Source of the DNA: Luidia sarsii
Taxonomy: Eukaryota > Echinodermata > Asteroidea > Paxillosida > Luidiidae
DNA: 64,000 nucleotides
Reading direction: 5' to 3'
Assembly: GCA_949987565.1 (NCBI GenBank)
Contig: OX465120.1
Span: 4,707,587 to 4,771,586, forward strand
Each line of letters starts with the position of its first letter. Within the stretch, counting starts at the first letter, position 1. The notes under the pieces are model-generated. The model saw nothing but the letters and a program-made list of their open reading frames with translations, was not told the origin of the DNA and did no database searches. Of this stretch, positions 24,256 to 36,728 are shown in pieces. The translations under genes were made by a program, and so were the position numbers.

Positions 24256-24485
24256 TTGTCAAGCCAACAGGCCTCGAAAAGACCTATCTGTCAGTATTGA
24301 AAAATCTGAAATCGAACCTTATATGATGTTTTTATGATCAAGCAAAGAGAACAAACCTCTGTCAGCTAGGTAGCTTGTGTGTGCAGAGGGCAGTACACAA
24401 CAGTCGGTCGGCGGAGTATAGCTGTAAAGAAAAATAGACTTTGCAGGTAATATCTTCTTTATTATTATCTCTACGACGCTGAAAC
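24256..24485 (+). repeat. 230-bp monomer with a 1-bp deletion
   Basis: GGTTAATATC reads GGTAATATC near 24446, so one T of monomer positions 193-194 is missing. It is one of only three length-changed units in the window. The deletion was not found in any other copy, so it is private to this unit. Confidence 0.85.
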
Positions 24486-25871
24486 TTGTCAAGCCAACAG
24501 GCCTCGAAAAGACCTATCTGTCAGTATTGAAAAATCTGAAATCGAACCTAATATGATGTTTTTATGATCAAGCAAAGAGAACAAACCTCTGTCAGCTAGG
24601 TAGCTTGTGTGTGCAGAGGGCAGTACACAACAGTCGGTCGGCGGAGTATAGCTGTAAAGAAAAATAGACTTTGCAGGTTAATATCTTCTTTATTATTATC
24701 CTGACGAAGCTAAAACTTGTCAAGCCAACAGGCCTCGAAAAGACCTATCTGTCAGTATTGAAAAATCTGAAATCGAACCTAATATGATGTTTTTATGATC
24801 AAGCAAAGAGAACAAACCTCTGTCAGCTAGGTAGCTTGTGTGTGCAGAGGGCAGTACACAACAGTCGGTCGGCGGAGTATAGCTGTAAAGAAAAATAGAC
24901 TTTGCAGGTTAATATCTTCTTTATTATTATCCTGACGAAGCTAAAACTTGTCAAGCCAACAGGCCTCGAAAAGACCTATCTGTCAGTATTGAAAAATCTG
25001 AAATCGAACCTAATATGATGTTTTTATGATCAAGCAAAGAGAACAAACCTCTGTCAGCTAGGTAGCTTGTGTGTGCAGAGGGCAGTACACAACAGTCGGT
25101 CGGCGGAGTATAGCTGTAAAGAAAAATAGACTTTGCAGGTTAATATCTTCTTTATTATTATCCTGACGAAGCTAAAACTTGTCAAGCCAACAGGCCTCGA
25201 AAAGACCTATCTGCCAGTATTGAAAAATCTGAAATCGAACCTAATATGATGTTTTTATGATCAAGCAAAGAGAACAAACCTCTGTCAGCTAGGTAGCTTG
25301 TGTGTGCAGAGGGCAGTACACAACAGTCGGTCGGCGGAGTATAGCTGTAAAGAAAAATAGACTTTGCAGGTTAATATCTTCTTTATTATTATCCTGACGA
25401 AGCTAAAACTTGTCAAGCCAACAGGCCTCGAAAAGACCTATCTGTCAGTATTGACAAATCTGAAATCGAACCTAATATGATGTTTTTATGATCAAGCAAA
25501 GAGAACAAACCTCTGTCAGCTAGGTAGCTTGTGTGTGCAGAGGGCAGTACACAACAGTCGGTCGGCGGAGTATAGCTGTAAAGAAAAATAGACTTTGCAG
25601 GTTAATATCTTCTTTATTATTATCTCTACGACGCTGAAACTTGTCAAGCCAACAGGCCTCGAAAAGACCTATCTGTCAGTATTGAAAAATCTGAAATCAA
25701 ACCTAATATGATGTTTTTATGATCAAGCAAAGAGAACAAACCTCTGTCAGCTAGGTAGCTTGTGTGTGCAGAGGGCAGTACACAACAGTCGGTCGGCGGA
25801 GTATAGCTGTAAAGAAAAATAGACTTTGCAGGTTAATATCTTCTTTATTATTATCTTTACGACGCTGAAAC

Positions 25872-28800
25872 TTGTCAAGCCAACAGGCCTCGAAAAGACC
25901 TATCTGTCAGTATTGAAAAATCTGAAATCGAGCCTAGAATAATGTGTTTATGATCAAGCAAAGAGAACTAACCTCTGTCAGCTAGGTAGCTTGTGTGTGC
26001 AGAGGGCAGTACACAACAGTCGGTCGGCGGAGTATAGCTGTAAAGAAAAATAGACTTTGCAGGTTAATATCTTCTTTATTATTATCCTGACGAAGCTAAA
26101 ACTTGTCAAGCCAACAGGCCTCGAAAAGACCTATCTGTCAGTATTGAAAAATCTGAAATCGAACCTAATATGATGTTTTTATGATCAAGCAAAGAGAACA
26201 AACCTCTGTCAGCTAGGTAGCTTGTGTGTGCAGAGGGCAGTACACAACAGTCGGTCGGCGGAGTATAGCTGTAAAGAAAAATAGACTTTGCAGGTTAATA
26301 TCTTCTTTATTATTATCCTGACGAAGCTAAAACTTGTCAAGCCAACAGGCCTCGAAAAGACCTATCTGTCAGTATTGAAAAATCTGAAATCGAACCTAAT
26401 ATGATGTTTTTATGATCAAGCAAAGAGAACAAACCTCTGTCAGCTAGGTAGCTTGTGTGTGCAGAGGGCAGTACACAACAGTCGGTCGGCGGAGTATAGC
26501 TGTAAAGAAAAATAGACTTTGCAGGTTATTATCTTCTTTATTATTATCTCTACGACGCTGAAACTTGTCAAGCCAACAGGCCTCGAAAAGACCTATCTGT
26601 CAGTATTGAAAAATCTGAAATCGAACCTAATATGATGTTTTTATGATCAAGCAAAGAGAACAAACCTCTGTCAGCTAGGTAGCTTGTGTGTGCAGAGGGC
26701 AGTACACAACAGTCGGTCGGCGGAGAATAGCCTGAAAGAAAAATAGACTTTGCAGGTTAATATCTACTTTATTATTATCCTGACAAAGCTTAAACTTGTC
26801 AAGCTAACAGGCCTAACACAGACCTATCTGTCAGTATTGAAAAATCTGAAATCGAGCCTAGAATAATGTGTTTATGATCAAGCAAAGAGAACTAACCTCT
26901 GTCAGCTAGGTAGCTTGTGTGTGCAGAGGGCAGTACACAACAGTCGGTCGGCGGAGTATAGCTGTAAAGAAAAATAGACTTTGCAGGTTAATATCTTCTT
27001 TATTATTATCCTGACGAAGCTAAAACTTGTCAAGCCAACAGGCCTCGAAAAGACCTATCTGTCAGTATTGAAAAATCTGAAATCGAACCTTATATGATGT
27101 TTTTATGATCAAGCAAAGAGAACAAACCTCTGTCAGCTAGGTAGCTTGTGTGTGCAGAGGGCAGTACACAACAGTCGGTCGGCGGAGTATAGCTGTAAAG
27201 AAAAATAGACTTTGCAGGTTAATATCTACTTTATTATTATCCTGACAAAGCTTAAACTTGTCAAGCTAACAGGCCTTACACAGACCTATCTGTCAGTATT
27301 GAAAAATCTGAAATCGAGCCTAGAATAATGTGTTTATGATCAAGCAAAGAGAACTAACCTCTGTCAGCTAGGTAGCTTGTGTGTGCAGAGGGCAGTACAC
27401 AACAGTCGGTCGGCGGAGTATAGCTGTAAAGAAAAATAGACTTTGCAGGTTAATATCTTCTTTATTATTATCCTGACGAAGCTAAAACTTGTCAAGCCAA
27501 CAGGCCTCGAAAAGACCTATCTGTCAGTTTTGAAAAATCTGAAATCGAACCTAATATGATGTTTTTATGATCAAGCAAAGAGAACAAACCTCTGTCAGCT
27601 AGGTAGCTTGTGTGTGCAGAGGGCAGTACACAACAGTCGGTCGGCGGAGTATAGCTGTAAAGAAAAATAGACTTTGCAGGTTAATATCTTCTTTATTATT
27701 ATCTCTACGACGCTGAAACTTGTCAAGCCAACAGGCCTCGAAAAGACCTATCTGTCAGTATTGAAAAATCTAAAATCGAACCTAATATGATGTTTTTATG
27801 ATCAAGCAAAGAGAACAAACCTCTGTCAGCTAGGTAGCTTGTGTGTGCAGAGGGCAGTACACAACAGTCGGTCGGCGGAGTATAGCTGTAAAGAAAAATA
27901 GACTTTGCAGGTTAATATCTTCTTTATTATTATCTCTACGACGCTGAAACTTGTCAAGCCAACAGGCCTCGAAAAGACCAATCTGTCAGTATTGAAAAAT
28001 CTGAAATCGAACCTAATATGATGTTTTTATGATCAAGCAAAGAGAACAAACCTCTGTCAGCTAGGTAGCTTGTGTGTGCAGAGGGCAGTACACAACAGTC
28101 GGTCGGCGGAGTATAGCTGTAAAGAAAAATAGACTTTGCAGGTTAATATCTTCTTTATTATTATCTCTACGACGCTGAAACTTGTCAAGCCAACAGGCCT
28201 CGAAAAGACCTATCTGTCAGTATTGAAAAATCTGAAATCAAACCTAATATGATGTTTTTATGATCAAGCAAAGAGAACAAACCTCTGTCAGCTAGGTAGC
28301 TTGTGTGTGCAGAGGGCAGTACACAACAGTCGGTCGGCGGAGTATAGCTGTAAAGAAAAATAGACTTTGCAGGTTAATATCTTCTTTATTATTATCCTGA
28401 CGAAGCTAAAACTTGTCAAGCCAACAGGCCTCGAAAAGACCTATCTGTCAGTATTGAAAAATCTGAAATCGAACCTAATATGATGTTTTTATGATCAAGC
28501 AAAGAGAACAAACCTCTGTCAGCTAGGTAGCTTGTGTGTGCAGAGGGCAGTACACAACAGTCGGTCGGCGGAGTATAGCTGTAAAGAAAAATAGACTTTG
28601 CAGGTTAATATCTTCTTTATTATTATCCTGACGAAGCTAAAACTTGTCAAGCCAACAGGCCTCGAAAAGACCTATCTGTCAGTATTGAAAAATCTGAAAT
28701 CGAACCTAATATGATGTTTTTATGATCAAGCAAAGAGAACAAACCTCTGTCAGCTAGGTAGCTTGTGTGTGCAGAGGGCAGTACACAACAGTCGGTCGGC

Positions 28801-29567
28801 GGAGTATAGCTGTAAAGAAAAATAGACTTTGCAGGTTAATATCTTCTTTATTATTATCTCTACGACGCTGAAACTTGTCAAGCCAACAGGCCTCGAAAAG
28901 ACCTATCTGTCAGTATTGAAAAATCTAAAATCAAACCTAATATGATGTTTTTATGATCAAGCAAAGAGAACAAACCTCTGTCAGCTAGGTAGCTTGTGTG
29001 TGCAGAGGGCAGTACACAACAGTCGGTCGGCGGAGTATAGCTGTAAAGAAAAATAGACTTTGCAGGTTAATATCTTCTTTATTATTATCTCTACGACGCT
29101 GAAACTTGTCAAGCCAACAGGCCTCGAAAAGACCAATCTGTCAGTATTGAAAAATCTGAAATCGAACCTAATATGATGTTTTTATGATCAAGCAAAGAGA
29201 ACAAACCTCTGTCAGCTAGGTAGCTTGTGTGTGCAGAGGGCAGTACACAACAGTCGGTCGGCGGAGTATAGCTGTAAAGAAAAATAGACTTTGCAGGTTA
29301 ATATCTTCTTTATTATTATCCTGACGAAGCTAAAACTTGTCAAGCCAACAGGCCTCGAAAAGACCTATCTGTCAGTATTGAAAAATCTGAAATCGAACCT
29401 AATATGATGTTTTTATGATCAAGCAAAGAGAACAAACCTCTGTCAGCTAGGTAGCTTGTGTGTGCAGGGGGCAGTACACAACAGTCGGTCGGCGGAGTAT
29501 AGCTGTAAAGAAAAATAGACTTTGCAGGTTAATATCTTCTTTATTATTATCCTGACGAAGCTAAAAC
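25872..29567 (+). repeat. Monomers 113-128: first right-hand variants
   Basis: Code: gP nP nQ nS gP nS-hybrid gP nQ kQ nQ aP nP nQ kQ nP nP. The monomer at 26334 is the first with GGTTATTATC (A196T) and opens the three-monomer set A196T-Q, n-S, taac-g-P. The second hybrid S junction is in the monomer at 27027. GACCAATCTG (T30A) first appears at 27951 and again at 29106. The k monomer at 28875 also carries the a-type G59A change, and the one at 29337 has GCAGGGGG. Confidence 0.8.
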
Positions 29568-32500
29568 TTGTCAAGCCAACAGGCCTCGAAAAGACCTATC
29601 TGTCAGTATTGAAAAATCTGAAATCGAACCTAATATGATGTTTTTATGATCAAGCAAAGAGAACAAACCTCTGTCAGCTAGGTAGCTTGTGTGTGCAGAG
29701 GGCAGTACACAACAGTCGGTCGGCGGAGTATAGCTGTAAAGAAAAATAGACTTTGCAGGTTATTATCTTCTTTATTATTATCTCTACGACGCTGAAACTT
29801 GTCAAGCCAACAGGCCTCGAAAAGACCTATCTGTCAGTATTGAAAAATCTGAAATCGAACCTAATATGATGTTTTTATGATCAAGCAAAGAGAACAAACC
29901 TCTGTCAGCTAGGTAGCTTGTGTGTGCAGAGGGCAGTACACAACAGTCGGTCGGCGGAGAATAGCCTGAAAGAAAAATAGACTTTGCAGGTTAATATCTA
30001 CTTTATTATTATCCTGACAAAGCTTAAACTTGTCAAGCTAACAGGCCTAACACAGACCTATCTGTCAGTATTGAAAAATCTGAAATCGAGCCTAGAATAA
30101 TGTGTTTATGATCAAGCAAAGAGAACTAACCTCTGTCAGCTAGGTAGCTTGTGTGTGCAGAGGGCAGTACACAACAGTCGGTCGGCGGAGTATAGCTGTA
30201 AAGAAAAATAGACTTTGCAGGTTAATATCTTCTTTATTATTATCCTGACGAAGCTAAAACTTGTCAAGCCAACAGGCCTCGAAAAGACCTATCTGTCAGT
30301 ATTGAAAAATCTGAAATCGAACCTAATATGATGTTTTTATGATCAAGCAAAGAGAACAAACCTCTGTCAGCTAGGTAGCTTGTGTGTGCAGAGGGCAGTA
30401 CACAACAGTCGGTCGGCGGAGTATAGCTGTAAAGAAAAATAGACTTTGCAGGTTAATATCTTCTTTATTATTATCTCTACGACGCTGAAACTTGTCAAGC
30501 CAACAGGCCTCGAAAAGACCTATCTGTCAGTATTAAAAAATCTGAAATCGAACCTAATATGATGTTTTTATGATCAAGCAAAGAGAACAAACCTCTGTCA
30601 GCTAGGTAGCTTGTGTGTGCAGAGGGCAGTACACAACAGTCGGTCGGCGGAGTATAGCTGTAAAGAAAAATAGACTTTGCAGGTTAATATCTTCTTTATT
30701 ATTATCCGGACGAAGCTAAAACTTGTCAAGCCAACAGGCCTCGAAAAGACCTATCTGTCAGTATTAACAAATCTGAAATCGAACCTAATATGATGTTTTT
30801 ATGATCAAGCAAAGAGAACAAACCTCTGTCAGCTAGGTAGCTTGTGTGTGCAGAGGGCAGTACACAACAGTCGGTCGGCGGAGTATAGCTGTAAAGAAAA
30901 ATAGACTTTGCAGGTTAATATCTTCTTTATTATTATCTCTACGACGCTGAAACTTGTCAAGCCAACAGGCCTCGAAAAGACCTATCTGTCAGTATTGAAA
31001 AATCTGAAATCAAACCTAATATGATGTTTTTATGATCAAGCAAAGAGAACAAACCTCTGTCAGCTAGGTAGCTTGTGTGTGCAGAGGGCAGTACACAACA
31101 GTCGGTCGGCGGAGTATAGCTGTAAAGAAAAATAGACTTTGCAGGTTAATATCTTCTTTATTATTATCCTGACGAAGCTAAAACTTGTCAAGCCAACAGG
31201 CCTCGAAAAGACCTATCTGTCAGTATTGAAAAATCAGAAATCGAACCTAATATGAAGTTTTTATGATCAAGCAAAGAGAACAAACCTCTGTCAGCTAGGT
31301 AGCTTGTGTGTGCAGAGGGCAGTACACAACAGTCGGTCGGCGGAGTATAGCTGTAAAGAAAAATAGACTTTGCAGGTTAATATCTTCTTTATTATTATCC
31401 TGACGAAGCTAAAACTTGTCAAGCCAACAGGCCTCGAAAAGACCTATCTGTCAGTATTGAAAAATCTGAAATCGAACCTAATATGATGTTTTTATGATCA
31501 AGCAAAGAGAACAAACCTCTGTCAGCTAGGTAGCTTGTGTGTGCAGAGGGCAGTACACAACAGTCGGTCGGCGGAGTATAGCTGTAAAGAAAAATAGACT
31601 TTGCAGGTTAATATCTTCTTTATTATTATCCTGACGAAGCTAAAACTTGTCAAGCCAACAGGCCTCGAAAAGACCTATCTGTCAGTATTGAAAAATCTGA
31701 AATCGAACCTAATATGATGTTTTTATGATCAAGCAAAGAGAACAAACCTCTGTCAGCTAGGTAGCTTGTGTGTGCAGAGGGCAGTACACAACAGTCGGTC
31801 GGCGGAGAATAGCCTGAAATAAAAATAGACTTTGCAGGTTAATATCTACTTTATTATTATCCTGACAAAGCTTAAACTTGTCAAGCTAACAGGCCTTACA
31901 CAGACCTATCTGTCAGTATTGAAAAATCTGAAATCGAGCCTAGAATAATGTGTTTATGATCAAGCAAAGAGAACTAACCTCTGTCAGCTAGGTAGCTTGT
32001 GTGTGCAGAGGGCAGTACACAACAGTCGGTCGGCGGAGAATAGCCTGAAAGAAAAATAGACTTTGCAGGTTAATATCTACTTTATTATTATCCTGACAAA
32101 GCTTAAACTTGTCAAGCTAACAGGCCTTACACAGACCTATCTGTCAGTATTGAAAAATCTGAAATCGAGCCTAGAATAATGTGTTTATGATCAAGCAAAG
32201 AGAACTAACCTCTGTCAGCTAGGTAGCTTGTGTGTGCAGAGGGCAGTACACAACAGTCGGTCGGCGGAGTATAGCTGTAAAGAAAAATAGACTTTGCAGG
32301 TTAATATCTTCTTTATTATTATCTCTACGACGCTGAAACTTGTCAAGCCAACAGGCCTCGAAAAGACCAATCTGTCAGTATTGAAAAATCTGAAATCGAA
32401 CCTAATATGATGTTTTTATGATCAAGCAAAGAGAACAAACCTCTGTCAGCTAGGTAGCTTGTGTGTGCAGAGGGCAGTACACAACAGTCGGTCGGCGGAG

Positions 32501-33032
32501 TATAGCTGTAAAGAAAAATAGACTTTGCAGGTTAATATCTTCTTTATTATTATCCTGACGAAGCTAAAACTTGTCAAGCCAACAGGCCTCGAAAAGACCT
32601 ATCTGTCAGTATTGAAAAATCTGAAATCGAACCTAATATGATGTTTTTATGATCAAGCAAAGAGAACAAACCTCTGTCAGCTAGGTAGCTTGTGTGTGCA
32701 GAGGGCAGTACACAACAGTCGGTCGGCGGAGTATAGCTGTAAAGAAAAATAGACTTTGCAGGTTAATATCTTCTTTATTATTATCTCTACGACGCTGAAA
32801 CTTGTCAAGCCAACAGGCCTCGAAAAGACCTATCTGTCAGTATTGAAAAATCTGAAATCGAACCTAATATGATGTTTTTATGATCAAGCAAAGAGAACAA
32901 ACCTCTGTCAGCTAGGTAGCTTGTGTGTGCAGAGGGCAGTACACAACAGTCGGTCGGCGGAGTATAGCTGTAAAGAAAAATAGACTTTGCAGGTTAATAT
33001 CTTCTTTATTATTATCCTGACGAAGCTAAAAC
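29568..33032 (+). repeat. Monomers 129-143: 15-monomer spacing with the next block
   Basis: Code: nQ nS gP nQ nP cQ aP qP nP nS gS gQ nP nQ nP. The first seven monomers (A196T-Q, n-S, taac-g-P, nQ, TATTAAAAAATC-P, cQ, aP) recur at 33033-34649, 3,465 bp later. The q head (AATCAGAAATC) first appears at 31185 together with TATGAAGTTT. The monomer at 30492 has TCCGGACG in its tail and that at 30723 has TATTAACAAATC. Confidence 0.8.
31808..32206 (+). repeat. Two alternative units in direct succession
   Basis: S tails start at 31805 and 32036, one monomer apart, so the monomer at 31878 has both the special ttac g head and an S tail. This is the only place in the window where the alternative unit is tandem with itself; elsewhere copies are 2 to 25 monomers apart. 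The first copy also has CTGAAATAAAAA (G174T), which the second lacks. Confidence 0.85.
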
Positions 33033-36000
33033 TTGTCAAGCCAACAGGCCTCGAAAAGACCTATCTGTCAGTATTGAAAAATCTGAAATCGAACCTAATA
33101 TGATGTTTTTATGATCAAGCAAAGAGAACAAACCTCTGTCAGCTAGGTAGCTTGTGTGTGCAGAGGGCAGTACACAACAGTCGGTCGGCGGAGTATAGCT
33201 GTAAAGAAAAATAGACTTTGCAGGTTATTATCTTCTTTATTATTATCTCTACGACGCTGAAACTTGTCAAGCCAACAGGCCTCGAAAAGACCTATCTGTC
33301 AGTATTGAAAAATCTGAAATCGAACCTAATATGATGTTTTTATGATCAAGCAAAGAGAACAAACCTCTGTCAGCTAGGTAGCTTGTGTGTGCAGAGGGCA
33401 GTACACAACAGTCGGTCGGCGGAGAATAGCCTGAAAGAAAAATAGACTTTGCAGGTTAATATCTACTTTATTATTATCCTGACAAAGCTTAAACTTGTCA
33501 AGCTAACAGGCCTAACACAGACCTATCTGTCAGTATTGAAAAATCTGAAATCGAGCCTAGAATAATGTGTTTATGATCAAGCAAAGAGAACTAACCTCTG
33601 TCAGCTAGGTAGCTTGTGTGTGCAGAGGGCAGTACACAACAGTCGGTCGGCGGAGTATAGCTGTAAAGAAAAATAGACTTTGCAGGTTAATATCTTCTTT
33701 ATTATTATCCTGACGAAGCTAAAACTTGTCAAGCCAACAGGCCTCGAAAAGACCTATCTGTCAGTATTGAAAAATCTGAAATCGAACCTAATATGATGTT
33801 TTTATGATCAAGCAAAGAGAACAAACCTCTGTCAGCTAGGTAGCTTGTGTGTGCAGAGGGCAGTACACAACAGTCGGTCGGCGGAGTATAGCTGTAAAGA
33901 AAAATAGACTTTGCAGGTTAATATCTTCTTTATTATTATCTCTACGACGCTGAAACTTGTCAAGCCAACAGGCCTCGAAAAGACCTATCTGTCAGTATTA
34001 AAAAATCTGAAATCGAACCTAATATGATGTTTTTATGATCAAGCAAAGAGAACAAACCTCTGTCAGCTAGGTAGCTTGTGTGTGCAGAGGGCAGTACACA
34101 ACAGTCGGTCGGCGGAGTATAGCTGTAAAGAAAAATAGACTTTGCAGGTTAATATCTTCTTTATTATTATCCTGACGAAGCTAAAACTTGTCAAGCCAAC
34201 AGGCCTCGAAAAGACCTATCTGTCAGTATTGACAAATCTGAAATCGAACCTAATATGATGTTTTTATGATCAAGCAAAGAGAACAAACCTCTGTCAGCTA
34301 GGTAGCTTGTGTGTGCAGAGGGCAGTACACAACAGTCGGTCGGCGGAGTATAGCTGTAAAGAAAAATAGACTTTGCAGGTTAATATCTTCTTTATTATTA
34401 TCTCTACGACGCTGAAACTTGTCAAGCCAACAGGCCTCGAAAAGACCTATCTGTCAGTATTGAAAAATCTGAAATCAAACCTAATATGATGTTTTTATGA
34501 TCAAGCAAAGAGAACAAACCTCTGTCAGCTAGGTAGCTTGTGTGTGCAGAGGGCAGTACACAACAGTCGGTCGGCGGAGTATAGCTGTAAAGAAAAATAG
34601 ACTTTGCAGGTTAATATCTTCTTTATTATTATCCTGACGAAGCTAAAACTTGTCAAGCCAACAGGCCTCGAAAAGACCTATCTGTCAGTATTGAAAAATC
34701 TGAAATCAAACCTAATATGATGTTTTTATGATCAAGCAAAGAGAACAAACCTCTGTCAGCTAGGTAGCTTGTGTGTGCAGAGGGCAGTACACAACAGTCG
34801 GTCGGCGGAGTATAGCTGTAAAGAAAAATAGACTTTGCAGGTTAATATCTTCTTTATTATTATCCTGACGAAGCTAAAACTTGTCAAGCCAACAGGCCTC
34901 GAAAAGACCTATCTGTCAGTATTGAAAAATCAGAAATCGAACCTAATATGATGTTTTTATGATCAAGCAAAGAGAACAAACCTCTGTCAGCTAGGTAGCT
35001 TGTGTGTGCAGAGGGCAGTACACAACAGTCGGTCGGCGGAGTATAGCTGTAAAGAAAAATAGACTTTGCAGGTTAATATCTTCTTTATTATTATCCTGAC
35101 GAAGCTAAAACTTGTTAAGCCAACAGGCCTCGAAAAGACCTATCTGTCAGTATTGAAAAATCTGAAATCGAACCTAATATGATGTTTTTATGATCAAGCA
35201 AAGAGAACAAACCTCTGTCAGCTAGGTAGCTTGTGTGTGCAGAGGGCAGTACACAACAGTCGGTCGGCGGAGTATAGCTGTAAAGAAAAATAGACTTTGC
35301 AGGTTAATATCTTCTTTATTATTATCCTGACGAAGCTAAAACTTGTCAAGCCAACAGGCCTCGAAAAGACCTATCTGTCAGTATTGAAAAATCTGAAATC
35401 GAACCTAATATGATGTTTTTATGATCAAGCAAAGAGAACAAACCTCTGTCAGCTAGGTAGCTTGTGTGTGCAGAGGGCAGTACACAACAGTCGGTCGGCG
35501 GAGAATAGCCTGAAAGAAAAATAGACTTTGCAGGTTAATATCTACTTTATTATTATCCTGACAAAGCTTAAACTTGTCAAGCTAACAGGCCTTACACAGA
35601 CCTATCTGTCAGTATTGAAAAATCTGAAATCGAGCCTAGAATAATGTGTTTATGATCAAGCAAAGAGAACTAACCTCTGTCAGCTAGGTAGCTTGTGTGT
35701 GCAGAGGGCAGTACACAACAGTCGGTCGGCGGAGTATAGCTGTAAAGAAAAATAGACTTTGCAGGTTAATATCTTCTTGATTATTATCCTGACGAAGCTA
35801 AAACTTGTCAAGCCAACAGGCCTCGAAAAGACCTATCTGTCAGTATTGAAAAATCTGAAATCGAACCTAATATGATGTTTTTATGATCAAGCAAAGAGAA
35901 CAAACCTCTGTCAGCTAGGTAGCTTGTGTGTGCAGAGGGCAGTACACAACAGTCGGTCGGCGGAGTATAGCTGTAAAGAAAAATAGACTTTGCAGGTTAA

Positions 36001-36728
36001 TATCTTCTTTATTATTATCTCTACGACGCTGAAACTTGTCAAGCCAACAGGCCTCGAAAAGACCTATCTGTCAGTATTGAAAAATCTAAAATCGAACCTA
36101 ATATGATGTTTTTATAATCAAGCAAAGAGAACAAACCTCTGTCAGCTAGGTAGCTTGTGTGTGCAGAGGGCAGTACACAACAGTCGGTCGGCGGAGTATA
36201 GCTGTAAAGAAAAATAGACTTTGCAGGTTAATATCTTCTTTATTATTATCTTTACGACGCTGAAACTTGTCAAGCCAACAGGCCTCGAAAAGACCTATCT
36301 GTCAGTATTGAAAAATCTGAAATCGAACCTAATATGATGTTTTTATGATCAAGCAAAGAGAACAAACCTCTGTCAGCTAGGTAGCTTGTGTGTGCAGAGG
36401 GCAGTACACAACAGTCGGTCGGCGGAGTATAGCTGTAAAGAAAAATAGACTTTGCAGGTTAATATCTTCTTTATTATTATCCTGACGAAGCTAAAACTTG
36501 TCAAGCCAACAGGCCTCGAAAAGACCTATCTGTCAGTATTGAAAAATCTGAAATCGAACCTAATATGATGTTTTTATGATCAAGCAAAGAGAACAAACCT
36601 CTGTCAGCTAGGTAGCTTGTGTGTGCAGAGGGCAGTACACAACAGTCGGTCGGCGGAGTATAGCTGTAAAGAAAAATAGACTTTGCAGGTTAATATCTTC
36701 TTTATTATTATCCTGACGAAGCTAAAAC
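33033..36728 (+). repeat. Monomers 144-159
   Basis: Code: nQ nS gP nQ nP cQ aP aP qP nP nS gP nQ k'R nP nP. The first seven repeat 29568-31184. The stretch aP aP qP, TTGTTAAGCC-P, nS (34419-35573) recurs at 37191-38345, 12 monomers later. The first CTTCTTGATT (T206G) is in the ttac monomer at 35574. The k' monomer at 36036 shares its rare marks with the one at 2080. It has the only R tail not followed by a g head. Confidence 0.8.

Larger units (their letters stand above)
23101..25871 (+). repeat. Monomers 101-112, with a hybrid junction and a 230-bp monomer
   Basis: Code: gP nS-hybrid gP nQ kP nQ nP nP nP nP cQ aR. The monomer at 23332 has ACCTTATATG (A65T) and a hybrid S tail. The next has the ttac start, and the one at 23794 has CAGTTTTG. 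The monomer at 24256 again has A65T and lacks one T. Monomers 101-105 resemble monomers 117-121, 16 units further on. CTGCCAG appears for the last time in the monomer at 25179. Confidence 0.8.
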
